Of a DNA stretch of 64,000 nucleotides, positions 54,306 to 63,328 are shown piece by piece (position 1 is the first letter of the stretch; every line of letters starts with the position of its first letter). The stretch is from JBBROS01 sp963792675 (GTDB taxonomy: Bacteria > Pseudomonadota > Alphaproteobacteria > Acetobacterales > Acetobacteraceae). The stretch lies in NCBI GenBank assembly GCA_963792675.1, contig CAWBWT010000002.1:1674001-1738000 (forward strand), written 5' to 3'. The notes under the pieces were generated by a model. It saw nothing but the letters and a program-made list of their open reading frames with translations. It did no database searches and had not been told where the DNA came from. The translations under genes and the position numbers were made by a program.

Positions 54306-55792
54306 CGGTAAAGCCAGGTCTCGGTCAGCGGCGCGTCGCCCTGCTTCAGGGTAGCGCGCAGCTCGCATTGCTTCTCGTCGCCGGGCTCGAGGTTGAAGCT
54401 GAGCCGCCAGGTGTTCTGCTCCGGATCGGGCGTCACCAGCACGCCGCCGATCTTGCCCTTGTCGGCAGCGACATCGGCCTGCAGCACCGCGTCGGGCGGC
54501 AAACCCTTGAGGGTGCCGCCGCTCGCGCTGAGCACGAACACGCGGCCGCCGGGGGCGGCGCCGGTTCGGGTGATCCCGAACCGCGCCAGCTCGGGCGGCA
54601 CCGGCGGTTGCGCGCACCAGTGCAGGCGATAGGTAAAGCCGTGCTCGGCCTTGGCGCGCAGCGGGTTCTTCGGCCGCCAGAACGCGACGATGTTGTCGTT
54701 GATCTCGAGCTTGGTCGGGATCTCGACCAGGGTGACGTTGCCCTCACCCCAGTCGCCGATCGGCTCGACCCAGAGCGCGGGACGCTTCTCGTAACGCGCT
54801 TCGAGGTCCTCGTAATTGCGCAGCTCACGCGCCCGCTGCATCAGCCCCCAGCCGCGTGGGCTGCTGTCGCCGAAGCTGCTGACCTGCAGGGTGCGCGGGT
54901 TGGCGAGCTGCCGCCACAACTGCTCGCCGCGCCCGGTCAGCATTTGCAGACCGTCGCTGTCGTGCACCGCCGGGCGCCAGTCGTCCTGCCCGGCGCGGTT
55001 GCTGGGGTCGAACAGGAACATGCTGGTGCCGGTGGCGATGCCGGCCCGCTCGAGATCGGTGCGCGGGAACAGGGTGAGCTCCACGTCCATCACCGTGTCC
55101 TCGCCGGGGCGCAGCGTGATGCGCATGGCGGCGGCGGCGCTGGGGCTGTCGATCACCGCCGAGACGACGATGCTGTTGGTGCCGGGCTGCGGCCGTTCGA
55201 GGTAGAAGGCACGGAAAGCGGGGAACTCCTCGCCGCCGCTATCGGCGGTGTTGAGCGCCAGCCCGCGTGAGGACAGGCCGTAGGTCTGGTTGCGGCCGAC
55301 CGCGCGGAAATAGCTGGCGCCGAGGAAGACTGCGACCTCGTCGTAGTAGTCGGGCCGGTTGATCGGCGCATGCAGGCGGAACCCGGCGAAACCAAGGTTC
55401 TTCTCGTCCGGCCGTTTGAGGCTGCCGAAGTCGAACATCTCGGGGCGGTATTCGATCGGCCGCGCCTTGCCGTCCACCACTTCGAACAGGTCCACCCGGT
55501 CCTTGTACAGCCAGCCGCGGTGGAAGAACTGCGCTTCGAACGGCAGCTTGGCGCCGCGCCACAGCGATTGCGCCGGGTCGAAGCGGATCTGCCGGTAGTC
55601 GTCGTAGCCCAGCTTGGCGAAAGCGTCGGGCAGGCTGCTGTCAGGCGCCTTGTAGGGCGCGGCGGCGAGGGCGCGGGCAATGCCGCGCACGGTCTGGCCG
55701 TCGAACGCCGCCGGTTGCGCGGCAGCGGGCCGGTGGCCCGCGGCCAGCGCCGCGGCGGCGCCCGCCATCAATGTTCTTCGTTGCACGTCCAT
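54293..55792 (-). CDS. opgG: Periplasmic glucan biosynthesis protein OpgG
   Basis: A 499-residue periplasmic protein. N-terminal RRTLMAGAAAALAAGHRPAAAQ, a Tat-type signal. The body has the OpgG pattern: YDDYRQIRFDPAQSLWRGAKLPFEAQFFHRG, VDLFEVVDGKARPIEYRPEMFDFG, FAGFRLHAPINRPDYYDEVAVFLGASYFRAVGR, YGLSSRGLALNTADSGGEEFPAFR, and RRDLERAGI-type region (TDLERAGIATGTSMFLFDPSNRAG). OpgG processes or branches OPG. ATG 55792, Met of MDVQRRTLM. First gene of the opgG-opgH unit. Confidence 0.95.
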   Translation of the reverse strand: MDVQRRTLMAGAAAALAAGHRPAAAQPAAFDGQTVRGIARALAAAPYKAPDSSLPDAFAKLGYDDYRQIRFDPAQSLWRGAKLPFEAQFFHRGWLYKDRVDLFEVVDGKARPIEYRPEMFDFGSLKRPDEKNLGFAGFRLHAPINRPDYYDEVAVFLGASYFRAVGRNQTYGLSSRGLALNTADSGGEEFPAFRAFYLERPQPGTNSIVVSAVIDSPSAAAAMRITLRPGEDTVMDVELTLFPRTDLERAGIATGTSMFLFDPSNRAGQDDWRPAVHDSDGLQMLTGRGEQLWRQLANPRTLQVSSFGDSSPRGWGLMQRARELRNYEDLEARYEKRPALWVEPIGDWGEGNVTLVEIPTKLEINDNIVAFWRPKNPLRAKAEHGFTYRLHWCAQPPVPPELARFGITRTGAAPGGRVFVLSASGGTLKGLPPDAVLQADVAADKGKIGGVLVTPDPEQNTWRLSFNLEPGDEKQCELRATLKQGDAPLTETWLYRWTA

Positions 55793-55852
55793 CGATCCCC
55801 CGGGCCTGCCATCGTTCAAAGCCCGGAACGGCTCGCGGTTGCGCGAGGTCGT

Positions 55853-56605
55853 TCAGGCCCCCAGAAGCTGCCCGCCATCTGCGACAATTGTTTGGCCGGT
55901 CACCCAGCGGGCGCGCTGGCTGGAAAGAAAAAGCACGACCTCGGCGATCTCTTCCGGCGCGCCCATCCGGCCGAACGGGATCTGCGCCAGGGTCGCGTCA
56001 TAAAGCGCGCGGTCGTCGCTGCGGCGCTGCTCCCACAACCCGCCGGGGAACTCGATCGAGCCGGGGGCGACCGCGTTCACCCGGATGCCGCGGGCGGCGA
56101 GGCTGCGGGCTTGGCTTCCGGTGTAGTGGATCACCGCCGCCTTGATCGCGCCGTAGGGCGGGTTGCGCTTGGCGGCGCGCATCGCCGAGATGCTGGTGAT
56201 GTTGACGATGGCGCCGTCGGACGCGTGTTCCAGGAACGGAAGCGCGGCGGCGCTGGCGCGCACGGTCGCCATCAGGTCGATGTCGACCGACGCCGCCCAG
56301 CCGGCGTCGTCGTCGGCAGCGGCGAAGGCGGAAGCGTTGTTGACCAGGATGTTGATGCCGCCGAGGGCCGCCGCCGCCTCCGGCACGAAGCGGGCGATGG
56401 CGGCGGGGTCGGCGAGGTCGCAAGGCGCGGCGTAGGCGGTGGCGCCGGCGGCTTCCAACTCGCGCCGTGTCGCTTCGAGCGCCTCGGCGCCGCGCGCGCA
56501 GATGGCAACGGCGGCGCCGGCGTGGGCGAAGCCGAGTGCGATGGAGCGGCCGATGCCGCGGCTGCCGCCCATGATGACGGCTCGTCGTCCGGTGAATTCG
56601 CTCAT
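55853..56605 (-). CDS. Short-chain dehydrogenase/reductase
   Basis: A 250-residue classical SDR. Cofactor site GGSRGIGRSIALGFA (TGxxxGxG variant MGGSRGIG), NNAS, catalytic Ser in VNITSISAM, YxxxK as PPYGAIKAAVIHYT, and VNAVAPGSIEFPGGLWE. NAD(P)-dependent oxidoreductase; substrate unknown. It is 60 bases downstream of opgG on the same strand, divergent from the hydrolase. Confidence 0.93.
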   Translation of the reverse strand: MSEFTGRRAVIMGGSRGIGRSIALGFAHAGAAVAICARGAEALEATRRELEAAGATAYAAPCDLADPAAIARFVPEAAAALGGINILVNNASAFAAADDDAGWAASVDIDLMATVRASAAALPFLEHASDGAIVNITSISAMRAAKRNPPYGAIKAAVIHYTGSQARSLAARGIRVNAVAPGSIEFPGGLWEQRRSDDRALYDATLAQIPFGRMGAPEEIAEVVLFLSSQRARWVTGQTIVADGGQLLGA

Positions 56606-56655
56606 GACGCCTGGATACAGGACCGGCGCGGGCGCGTGAAGGACGGCGTCGCCCG

Positions 56656-56702
56656 GGCTTCACGTTGGACAGGCTTCAGTTGGACAGGCTTCACGCTGGA
56701 CA
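56656..56702. repeat. Three tandem near-identical 15-16-base repeats
   Basis: GGCTTCACGTTGGACA (56656-56671), GGCTTCAGTTGGACA (56672-56686) and GGCTTCACGCTGGACA (56687-56702), directly adjacent, in the promoter region of the secreted hydrolase. Copies differ by one or two bases. A multi-site operator or a small expanding tract are both possible; the palindrome content is low. Confidence 0.7.
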
Positions 56703-56750
56703 GGGCCGGACGTCCGGCGGAAGCTTGACCTCAATAAAAGGGAGAACGCC

Positions 56751-57793
56751 ATGCAACGCTCGATCCCGCCGCCGGTCTCGGTTTGGGAATAATCGCCGCC
56801 GTGGCACCAGCCCAGGCGCAAGGCTCGTTCGCGCTCGCGACCGAAGAGGCAATGGTCGACTCGCCGCAGCCCGGGGTGAAGATCTTTGTGCGGAACAAGC
56901 ACCTGACCGGCCGCACCAGCTTTCCCGCCGACCGCACGCTGGTGTTCGTGCATGGCGCGACTTATCCGGCCAGCACCGCCTTCGACCTCGAACTCGGCGG
57001 CCTGTCCTGGATGGACTACATCGCCCGGCGCGGCTTCGACGTGTACCTGTTGGACCTGCCGGGCTATGGCCGCTCGACTCGGCCCGCGGCGATGGACGGG
57101 CCGGCCGAAGCGGGGCAGCCGGTCGAGACGACGGCCGAGGCGGTGCGGGACTACGGCGCCGTGGTCGACTGGGTGCTGAAGCGCCGGAACCTCGACAAGG
57201 TGGACGCGATAGGCTGGTCCTGGGGCACTACCATCGCCGGCGGGTATGCGGCCGAGCACCCGGACCGGGTCAACCGGCTGGTGCTGTATGCCCCGGTCTG
57301 GGTGCCGCTCGCCCCGGCGCCGGCCGCCGAAGCCGCCAAGCTCGGCGCCTACCGCCTCGTCACCCGCGAGGCGGCGCTGCAGCGTTGGCTGCGTGAGGTG
57401 CCGGCGGACAAGCAGGCGGACCTGATCCCGGCTGGCTGGTTCGACGCCTGGCAAAGTGCCACATGGGCCACCGACCCGAAATCGGCCGGCACCAGCCCGC
57501 CCGTGCTGCGTGCACCCAATGGCGTCACGCTCGACTTTCAGCGCTACTGGGCGGCCGGGCAGCCGACCTTCGACCCGTCGAAGATCACGGCGCCGACCTT
57601 GATGATCCAGGCGGAGTGGGACCAGGACACGCCACCCGCGCGGTCACAAGGCTTGTTCCCGAGGCTGACTCACGCCGCCTGGAAGCAGTACGTGCTGCTG
57701 GGTGAGGGCACGCATACGGTGATGATGGAAAAGAACCGGCTGCAGTTGTTCGCCGCGGTGCAAACGTTTCTCGAGACGCCCTCGCCGGAGTGA
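56751..57793 (+). pseudogene. Secreted alpha/beta hydrolase, frameshifted in signal peptide
   Basis: ATG 56751 lies after a GGGAGA ribosome site and opens MQRSIPPPVS; near 56781 one T is missing from GTTTT, and the frame resumes at VLGIIAAVAPAQAQGSF, a typical signal peptide. The body is intact in one frame: FVHGATYPASTAF (oxyanion hole), nucleophile Ser in AIGWSWGTTIAGG, Asp in EWDQDTPPARS, and His in GEGTHTVMMEK. TTG at 56783 could start a shorter protein without a proper signal, so I favour a one-base deletion. Alpha/beta hydrolase; substrate unknown. Confidence 0.75.
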
Positions 57794-57809
57794 CACCGGT
57801 CGCGTCCGT

Positions 57810-57840
57810 GGCCCGCGCCCCCGGGGAGGGGGCGCGGGCC
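57810..57840. terminator. Strong bidirectional hairpin between the hydrolase and catalase
   Basis: GGCCCGCGCCCCC (57810-57822), loop GGGGA, GGGGGCGCGGGCC (57828-57840): a perfect 13-base-pair stem. Outer CGTCCG and CGGACG can extend it. No T-tract, so it may act as a barrier or rho-independent-like terminator for the convergent ends. Confidence 0.6.
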
Positions 57841-57853
57841 GGTGCGGACGGCG

Positions 57854-59353
57854 TTACTCGGCCGCCTGCGCCTGCGGGCTCACGCCGAGGCCGTCGGCGA
57901 TCTGCCGCCCCAGGTCCGGATGCACCTTGAACCAGTGCTTCAGCATCCGCTGCTGGATCTCGGTCAGCTTGGCCTGATCCGTCATGCCCATCGTCGGGTT
58001 GCTCATGGACGCGACGACGTTGGCGACCAGGTTCTTGCGGCCGGCGTCGTCGAGCGACTTCGACCACAGCGCCCGCGGCTGCTCGTAAAGATCGGCGTCG
58101 TCGCCGGGGTAGGTGGTGTAGCGGTCGGCGTTGCCGTCGATCCGCAGCGGCGGCTCGGCAAAGGACGGGTCCTGCGTCGGGCCGCCGAACGAGTTCGGCT
58201 CGTAGTCCACGCCGCCGCCGCCATTGCCGTCCACCCGGCCGAAGCCGTCGCGATTATAGGTGGCATGGTGCGACAAGGGGCGGTTCACCGGCGCCTGGTG
58301 GTAGTTGACGCCCATGCGATAGCGGTGCGCGTCGCCGTAGGACAGGATCCGGTTCTGCAGCACCTTATCGGGGCTGAAGCCGATCCCGGGGACGACGCTG
58401 CTCGGCTCGTAAGCCGCCTGCTCGACCTCCTGGAAGTAGTTCTGGACGTTGCGGTTCATCTCGATCACGCCGACCTCGTGCAGCGGGTAATCGGCATGCG
58501 GCCAGACCTTGGTCAGGTCGAACGGGTTCCACTTGTAGGTTTCGGCATCCTTCTCCGGCATCAGCTGGACCTTGAGCGTCCAGCGCGGGAAGTCGCCGCT
58601 GGCGATCGCGTTGTGGAAGTCCTCGGTCGAGCTGTCCGGGTTGGCGCCCATGATCTGCGTCGCCTCGTCGTCCGAGACGTTCTTGATGCCTTGCTGGCTG
58701 ATCATGTGGAACTTGACCCAGGTCCGCTCGCCCGCGTTGTTCCAGAAACTGAAGGTGTGGCTGCCGTAGCCGTGCATGAACCGCGCCGAAACCGGCGTGC
58801 CGCGGTCCGAGTACAGGATCATCACCTGATGGATCGCTTCCGGCGACAGGCTCCAGTAATCCCAGCGACGCCAATGCGGCTTCAGGTGGGTGCCCGGATC
58901 GCGCTTCTGGGTGCGGATGAAGTCCGAGAACTTCAGCGGGTCGCGGATGAAGAAGATCGGCGTGTTGTTGCCGACCAAGTCCCAATTCCCCTCCTCGGTG
59001 TAGAATTTGAGCGAGAATCCGCGCGGGTCGCGGGCGATGTCGGCCGAACCGCTCTCGCCACCGACGGTCGAGAAGCGCGACAGCATCGGGCAGGTGTTGC
59101 CGACCTTGCCGAACAGCTTGGCCCGCGTGTACTGGCTGATATCGTGCGTGACGGTGAATGTCCCGTGGGCGCCGTAGCCCTTGGCATGCACGACCCGCTC
59201 CGGCACCCGCTCGCGGTTGAACGCGGCCATCTTCTCGATCAGCGCGAAGTCCTGCATTAGCATCGGGCCGCGCGGCCCGGCGGTCAGCGAGTTCTGGTTG
59301 TTCGAGATCGGGTAGCCCGATTCCGTCGTCATCCGGCTGGGTTGGTCAGCCAT
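57854..59353 (-). CDS. Monofunctional haem catalase, small-subunit type
   Basis: A 499-residue catalase, the small-subunit size. Active-site His in VVHAKGYGAHGTFTVT, Asn in VGNNTPIFFIRDP, and the proximal Tyr in RILSYGDAHRYRMGVN. Also MPEKDAETYKWNPFDLTKVWPHADYP and SHHATYNRDG. The protein lacks the long C-terminal flavodoxin-like domain of large catalases. ATG 59353 follows GGAGAACAAAG-like ribosome site. It disposes of hydrogen peroxide, with the peroxiredoxin elsewhere in the window. Confidence 0.96.
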   Translation of the reverse strand: MADQPSRMTTESGYPISNNQNSLTAGPRGPMLMQDFALIEKMAAFNRERVPERVVHAKGYGAHGTFTVTHDISQYTRAKLFGKVGNTCPMLSRFSTVGGESGSADIARDPRGFSLKFYTEEGNWDLVGNNTPIFFIRDPLKFSDFIRTQKRDPGTHLKPHWRRWDYWSLSPEAIHQVMILYSDRGTPVSARFMHGYGSHTFSFWNNAGERTWVKFHMISQQGIKNVSDDEATQIMGANPDSSTEDFHNAIASGDFPRWTLKVQLMPEKDAETYKWNPFDLTKVWPHADYPLHEVGVIEMNRNVQNYFQEVEQAAYEPSSVVPGIGFSPDKVLQNRILSYGDAHRYRMGVNYHQAPVNRPLSHHATYNRDGFGRVDGNGGGGVDYEPNSFGGPTQDPSFAEPPLRIDGNADRYTTYPGDDADLYEQPRALWSKSLDDAGRKNLVANVVASMSNPTMGMTDQAKLTEIQQRMLKHWFKVHPDLGRQIADGLGVSPQAQAAE

Positions 59354-59507
59354 CTTTGTTCTCCGTTTTGTGGGGCGTAACAGGTTAACGACCCGGGACC
59401 GCAAAGGGTTCATGAAGAACCGGTCACCGTTGACGCACGCCGTCCCGCGACCGAAGGTAGCTCGTATCGATCGCCGGAAGGCGACGCGTCTCCGGGGAGG
59501 AGCTTCC

Positions 59508-60692
59508 ATGTTGCAAACGCGCCGTAACTTGTTGCTGGGCGCCACGACCGCCGGGCTCGCGGCGCCGTTCGTGGCGCGCGGGCAATCGTCGGAGCCGATC
59601 CGGATCGGCTGGCTCGCGGCGCTCACCGGGGCCGGGTCGGCGCCCGCGATCGGCTTCAACCGCGGCGTGATGTTCGCCGCCGACGAGTTGAACGCCCGCG
59701 GCGGCGTGAAGGGCCGCAAGATCGAGATCGTCACCCGCGACACGCAGGGCGATCCGACCAAGGCAGTCAACGCCACCCAGGAACTGATCAGCCGCACCAA
59801 GGTCAACGCCGTCTGGGGCCCGACCAACTCCGGCGAGAGCCTGGCCATCACGCCGATCATGGCCAAGGCCAAGATGCCGAACATCCACCCCTGCGTGGTG
59901 GACAGCCTGATCGACCCGGCGAAATACCCGACCGCGTTCCGCATCGCGCCGTCGAACGGCCAGTGGGACGACGCGGCGCGCAACTACATCACCAAGGTGC
60001 TGAAGGTTCGCGAGGTGACGTGCTTCGGCGACACCACCGGCTATGGCACGACGGCGGTCGCGGCCAGCGTCGCGGCGTTCGGCAAGGACGGCGCCACCGT
60101 CGTCAGCCAGGCGCAGATCGACGCGAACCAGCCGGACGTGACGCCCGACATGCTGCGGGCGCGGAACGCCGGCGCCAAGGCGATCCTGGTCTGGACCGTC
60201 AGCGTCGGCCTGCTGTCGCGGCTGATGAACGCGCGGGCGCAGATGGGCTGGGACGTGCCGATCGTTGGCCATCCGTCGCTCGGCTCCGGCGACATCCGCA
60301 ACCTGGTCGAGAAGCCCGCCAATTGGGACAACGTGTTCGCGGTCGGCTACCGCACCTGCTCGTTCGACGCCAACGGCAAGTTGCCGCCGCGCAGCGAGGA
60401 GTTCGTCAAGCGGTTGGCCGGCAAGGTGGACCTGAACGACACCGCGCTGTGGTGGGTCGCCTGCGGCAACGATGCGGTGAACCTGGTGGCCGCCGCGGTC
60501 GAGGCGACCGGCGCCAGCACCGGGGACGCGATCGTCGGCCACTGGAACACGCTGAAGGACTATCCGGGCGTGTTCGGGGAGTACACCTACACGGCGTCGG
60601 ACCATAACGGCTATCCGTTGAACGACGTGGTGATGTCGCGGGCCAATTCGCAGCGGGACGGCGCCTTCGCGCTGGCGCCCGGCTACACCTGA
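59508..60692 (+). CDS. Branched-chain amino-acid type ABC substrate-binding protein
   Basis: A 394-residue periplasmic binding protein with a Tat-like signal (RRNLLLGATTAGLAAPFVARG). The Leu/Ile/Val-type fold is seen in IRIGWLAALTGAGSAPAIG, AADELNARGGVKGRKIEIVTRDTQGDP, and AVWGPTNSGESLAI. ATG 59508 follows GGGGAGGAG. It leads a four-gene Liv-type operon; the ligand may be an amino acid, amide or aromatic acid. The 154-base gap to the divergent catalase (59354-59507) holds the promoters of both. Confidence 0.9.
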   Translation: MLQTRRNLLLGATTAGLAAPFVARGQSSEPIRIGWLAALTGAGSAPAIGFNRGVMFAADELNARGGVKGRKIEIVTRDTQGDPTKAVNATQELISRTKVNAVWGPTNSGESLAITPIMAKAKMPNIHPCVVDSLIDPAKYPTAFRIAPSNGQWDDAARNYITKVLKVREVTCFGDTTGYGTTAVAASVAAFGKDGATVVSQAQIDANQPDVTPDMLRARNAGAKAILVWTVSVGLLSRLMNARAQMGWDVPIVGHPSLGSGDIRNLVEKPANWDNVFAVGYRTCSFDANGKLPPRSEEFVKRLAGKVDLNDTALWWVACGNDAVNLVAAAVEATGASTGDAIVGHWNTLKDYPGVFGEYTYTASDHNGYPLNDVVMSRANSQRDGAFALAPGYT

Positions 60693-61550
60693 ATGCTGGC
60701 GTCGATCATCGCGTCGGGACTGGCCCTCGGCGCCACCTACGCGCTGATCGGCATCACCTACAACGTGATGTTCTCGGCCAGCCGGGTGATGAGCTTCACC
60801 ACCGGGCAGCTCGGCATGCTGGGCGGCGTGTTCGGCTCGATGTTCATCCTGCGGCTCGGCCTACCGGTCGTCGCGGGCCTCGTGTTGACGTTGGTCGCCT
60901 GTGCGGCGGTCGGCGTGATCACCGAGATCGTGGCGGTGCGGCCGGTGCTCGCAAAACTGGAGCAGCACCTCTACGTGCTCAGCACCTTGGCGGCGGCACT
61001 GATGATCCAGCAGCTCGCGGCGATCGAGTGGAGCACCGAGCCGCAGCAATTCCCCCGCCTGATCGGCGTCGGCAGCGGCATCACCGACGAGAAGTTCTGG
61101 CTGCCGGTGCTGGCCTGCGTCGCCGTGATCGTCGGGCTCGAGTGGATGACCCGGCGCACCCTGGTCGGCCGTGCCTTCGTCGCCATCGCCGAGGACAACT
61201 ACGCCGCCCGCGCGCTCGGGCTGCCGGAGCGCAACTTGCGGCTGCTGAGCTACGCGATGGCGGGCGCGATCGCCGGGCTGGCGGGGTTTAGCAGCGGCGA
61301 GTTGCTGCTGGCGTTCTTCGCCAACGGGGCCATGCTCAACTTCTACGGGTTCGTGCCGGTGGCGCTGGGCGGGCTGGGCAACAATCGCGGCGCCGTGGTG
61401 GGCGGGATCGCGCTCGGCTTGTTCCAGCAGGCGGCCAACTTCACCGTCGGCGGCGTGTTCGCGAGCGTCGCCGTGTTCGCGGTGTTCATCATCGCCTTGC
61501 TGGCCGCGCCCCAGGGGCTGTTCGGCGGCCACGCCGTGCGGCGGGTCTGA
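60693..61550 (+). CDS. livH: Branched-chain amino-acid ABC permease, LivH type
   Basis: A 285-residue inner-membrane permease, with eight or so hydrophobic segments. The start abuts the previous stop. Family signature: GLALGATYALIGITYNVMFSASR, and the cytoplasmic loop ALGLPERNLRLLSYAMAGAIAGLAG, the EAA-like loop. ATG 60693. Paired with the fused LivM-LivG protein downstream by a one-base overlap. Confidence 0.93.
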   Translation: MLASIIASGLALGATYALIGITYNVMFSASRVMSFTTGQLGMLGGVFGSMFILRLGLPVVAGLVLTLVACAAVGVITEIVAVRPVLAKLEQHLYVLSTLAAALMIQQLAAIEWSTEPQQFPRLIGVGSGITDEKFWLPVLACVAVIVGLEWMTRRTLVGRAFVAIAEDNYAARALGLPERNLRLLSYAMAGAIAGLAGFSSGELLLAFFANGAMLNFYGFVPVALGGLGNNRGAVVGGIALGLFQQAANFTVGGVFASVAVFAVFIIALLAAPQGLFGGHAVRRV

Positions 61551-63328
61551 TGACGACGCCGGCGGAGTGGACCAAGGGCACGCCTGCGCGGGCCAATCTG
61601 CGGGCGGCAGTGCCTTACCTCGTCGTGCTGGCGGCGGCGCTGCTGCTGCCGGTGCTGGGCGAGGATTACTGGACCGTCATCGCCACCCGGGCGGCGATTT
61701 ACTGGGTGCTGGTCAGCGGGCTGAACCTCGTGGTCGGCTTCGCCGGACAGCTCGCGATCGGCTACGTGGCGTTGCTGACGCTCGGCGCCTACACCGCCAG
61801 CATCCTGGTCGAGAAACTGGGCGTGCACCCGGCGGCGGCGCTGCTGGCGGCGGGCGGCGTGGGGGCGGTGGCGGGCGTGTTCGTCGGCCTGCCGGCGCTG
61901 CGGCTGCGGACCTTCTACTTCGCCATGACCACGCTCGGCTTCGCCACCATCGTCACCCAGGTGGCGCTGGCCTGGACGGGCGTCACCGGCGGCGGCATCG
62001 GCGTGCCGGGCCCGACCCTGCCGGCGCCGTTCGACGGCACGGTGGGTTTCTACCTCCTCTGTGTCGGCATCGCCGCCGTTTGCACCTGGATGACGCTGAA
62101 CGTCGCCGGCAGCCGGTTCGGGCGCGGCTTGGTGGCGCTGCGCGACGCCGAAGTGGCGGCCGAGGCCAGCGGCATCACCAAGGCGCGGCTGCTGCTGACG
62201 GTGTTCCTGGTGAGCGGCGCGCTGGCCGGGGTGGCGGGCGGCCTGTTCGCCTCGCTGCAAAGCTACATCACGCCGGACGCCTTCACCTTCGACCTCTCGG
62301 TGCTGTTCTTCATCGCCATCCTGATCGGCGGCCGGGGCAGCGTGCTCGGGCCGCTGCTCGCGACCCTGCTGCTGACCGCGCTGCCGGAGTTCGCGGCGCC
62401 GCTGGTCGCCTGGTCCACCTTCCTTTACGCAGCCCTGCTGCTGCTGATCGTGCTGCTGGTGCCGGGCGGGATTGCCGAGATGCTGGATGTGCGGTCGCGC
62501 CGGGCGCTCGCCGCCGGGCGCACGGTGGTGCCGCGGCCCGGCCTGGTGCCGGAGCTGCTGGGGCGGACCCGCGGCGGCGTGGTGGAGCTGCGCGGCATCT
62601 CGCTGAGCTTCGGCGCCGTCCGGGCGATCGACGGGCTCGATCTCACCGTGCAGCCGGGCGAGGTGCACGGGCTGATCGGCCCCAACGGCAGCGGCAAGAC
62701 CACGACGCTGAACGCCATCAGCGGGTTCGTCCGGCCGCAAGCCGGGACGGTGCTGGTCGGCGGCGAGGCCTTGCCGATGGGCGTGCCCGCCATCCGCGCC
62801 CGCGCCGGCATCGGCCGCACCTTCCAGACCCCGCGCATCGTCGGCGAGGCAACGGTGCTGGACAACGTCATGGTCGGCGGCGCCATCCTGGGCCATGCGA
62901 CGATGGCCGAGGCGCTGCTCGCCCTGCCGCGGCACCGGCGCGACGAGGCCGGGCTGCGGTCGCGGGCGCTGGAGGCGCTGCATGCGGTCGGGCTCGAGGC
63001 GCTGGCCGACGAGCGGGCCGACCGGCTGCAGCACAGCGAGCTGCGCTTCGTCGAGATCGCCCGCGCGCTGATGCCGCGGCCGCGGTTTCTGCTGCTGGAC
63101 GAGCCGGCCGCCGGGCTGTCGCCGGACGAGATCGAGAAATTGGGGCAGTTGATCCAGGGCGTGGCGCGGGCCGGCACCGGCGTGTTGCTGGTCGAGCACC
63201 ATGCCGACCTGATCTTTGCGATCTGCCAGCGGGTGACGGTGCTGAATCTGGGCCAGGTGCTGGCGACCGGCACCCCGGCTGAGGTCCGGGCGCACCGGGA
63301 GGTGGTCGATGCCTACCTCGGACGTTAA
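61550..63328 (+). CDS. LivM permease fused to LivG ATPase
   Basis: A 592-residue fusion. Residues 1-310 are LivM-like membrane segments (LVSGLNLVVGFAGQLAIGYVALLTLGAY, LRTFYFAMTTLGFATIV, GLVALRDAEVAAEASGI). From about residue 345 is a LivG-type ATPase: Walker A IGPNGSGKTTTLNAISG (about 378), FQTPRIVGEATVLDNVMVGG, a degenerate signature LQHSELRFVEIARAL in place of LSxGxxR, Walker B FLLLDEPAAGLSPDE and H-loop VLLVEHHADL. Such fusions are known among Liv-type transporters. The signature motif is unusual: LQHSE lacks the usual LSYGEQ. Confidence 0.93.
   Translation: MTTPAEWTKGTPARANLRAAVPYLVVLAAALLLPVLGEDYWTVIATRAAIYWVLVSGLNLVVGFAGQLAIGYVALLTLGAYTASILVEKLGVHPAAALLAAGGVGAVAGVFVGLPALRLRTFYFAMTTLGFATIVTQVALAWTGVTGGGIGVPGPTLPAPFDGTVGFYLLCVGIAAVCTWMTLNVAGSRFGRGLVALRDAEVAAEASGITKARLLLTVFLVSGALAGVAGGLFASLQSYITPDAFTFDLSVLFFIAILIGGRGSVLGPLLATLLLTALPEFAAPLVAWSTFLYAALLLLIVLLVPGGIAEMLDVRSRRALAAGRTVVPRPGLVPELLGRTRGGVVELRGISLSFGAVRAIDGLDLTVQPGEVHGLIGPNGSGKTTTLNAISGFVRPQAGTVLVGGEALPMGVPAIRARAGIGRTFQTPRIVGEATVLDNVMVGGAILGHATMAEALLALPRHRRDEAGLRSRALEALHAVGLEALADERADRLQHSELRFVEIARALMPRPRFLLLDEPAAGLSPDEIEKLGQLIQGVARAGTGVLLVEHHADLIFAICQRVTVLNLGQVLATGTPAEVRAHREVVDAYLGR

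Noticed and set aside
56783..57793. TTG start at 56783 as the natural start of the hydrolase
   Set aside because: The true-looking ATG and ribosome site at 56740-56751 and a complete signal peptide after restoring one T make a deletion more likely.
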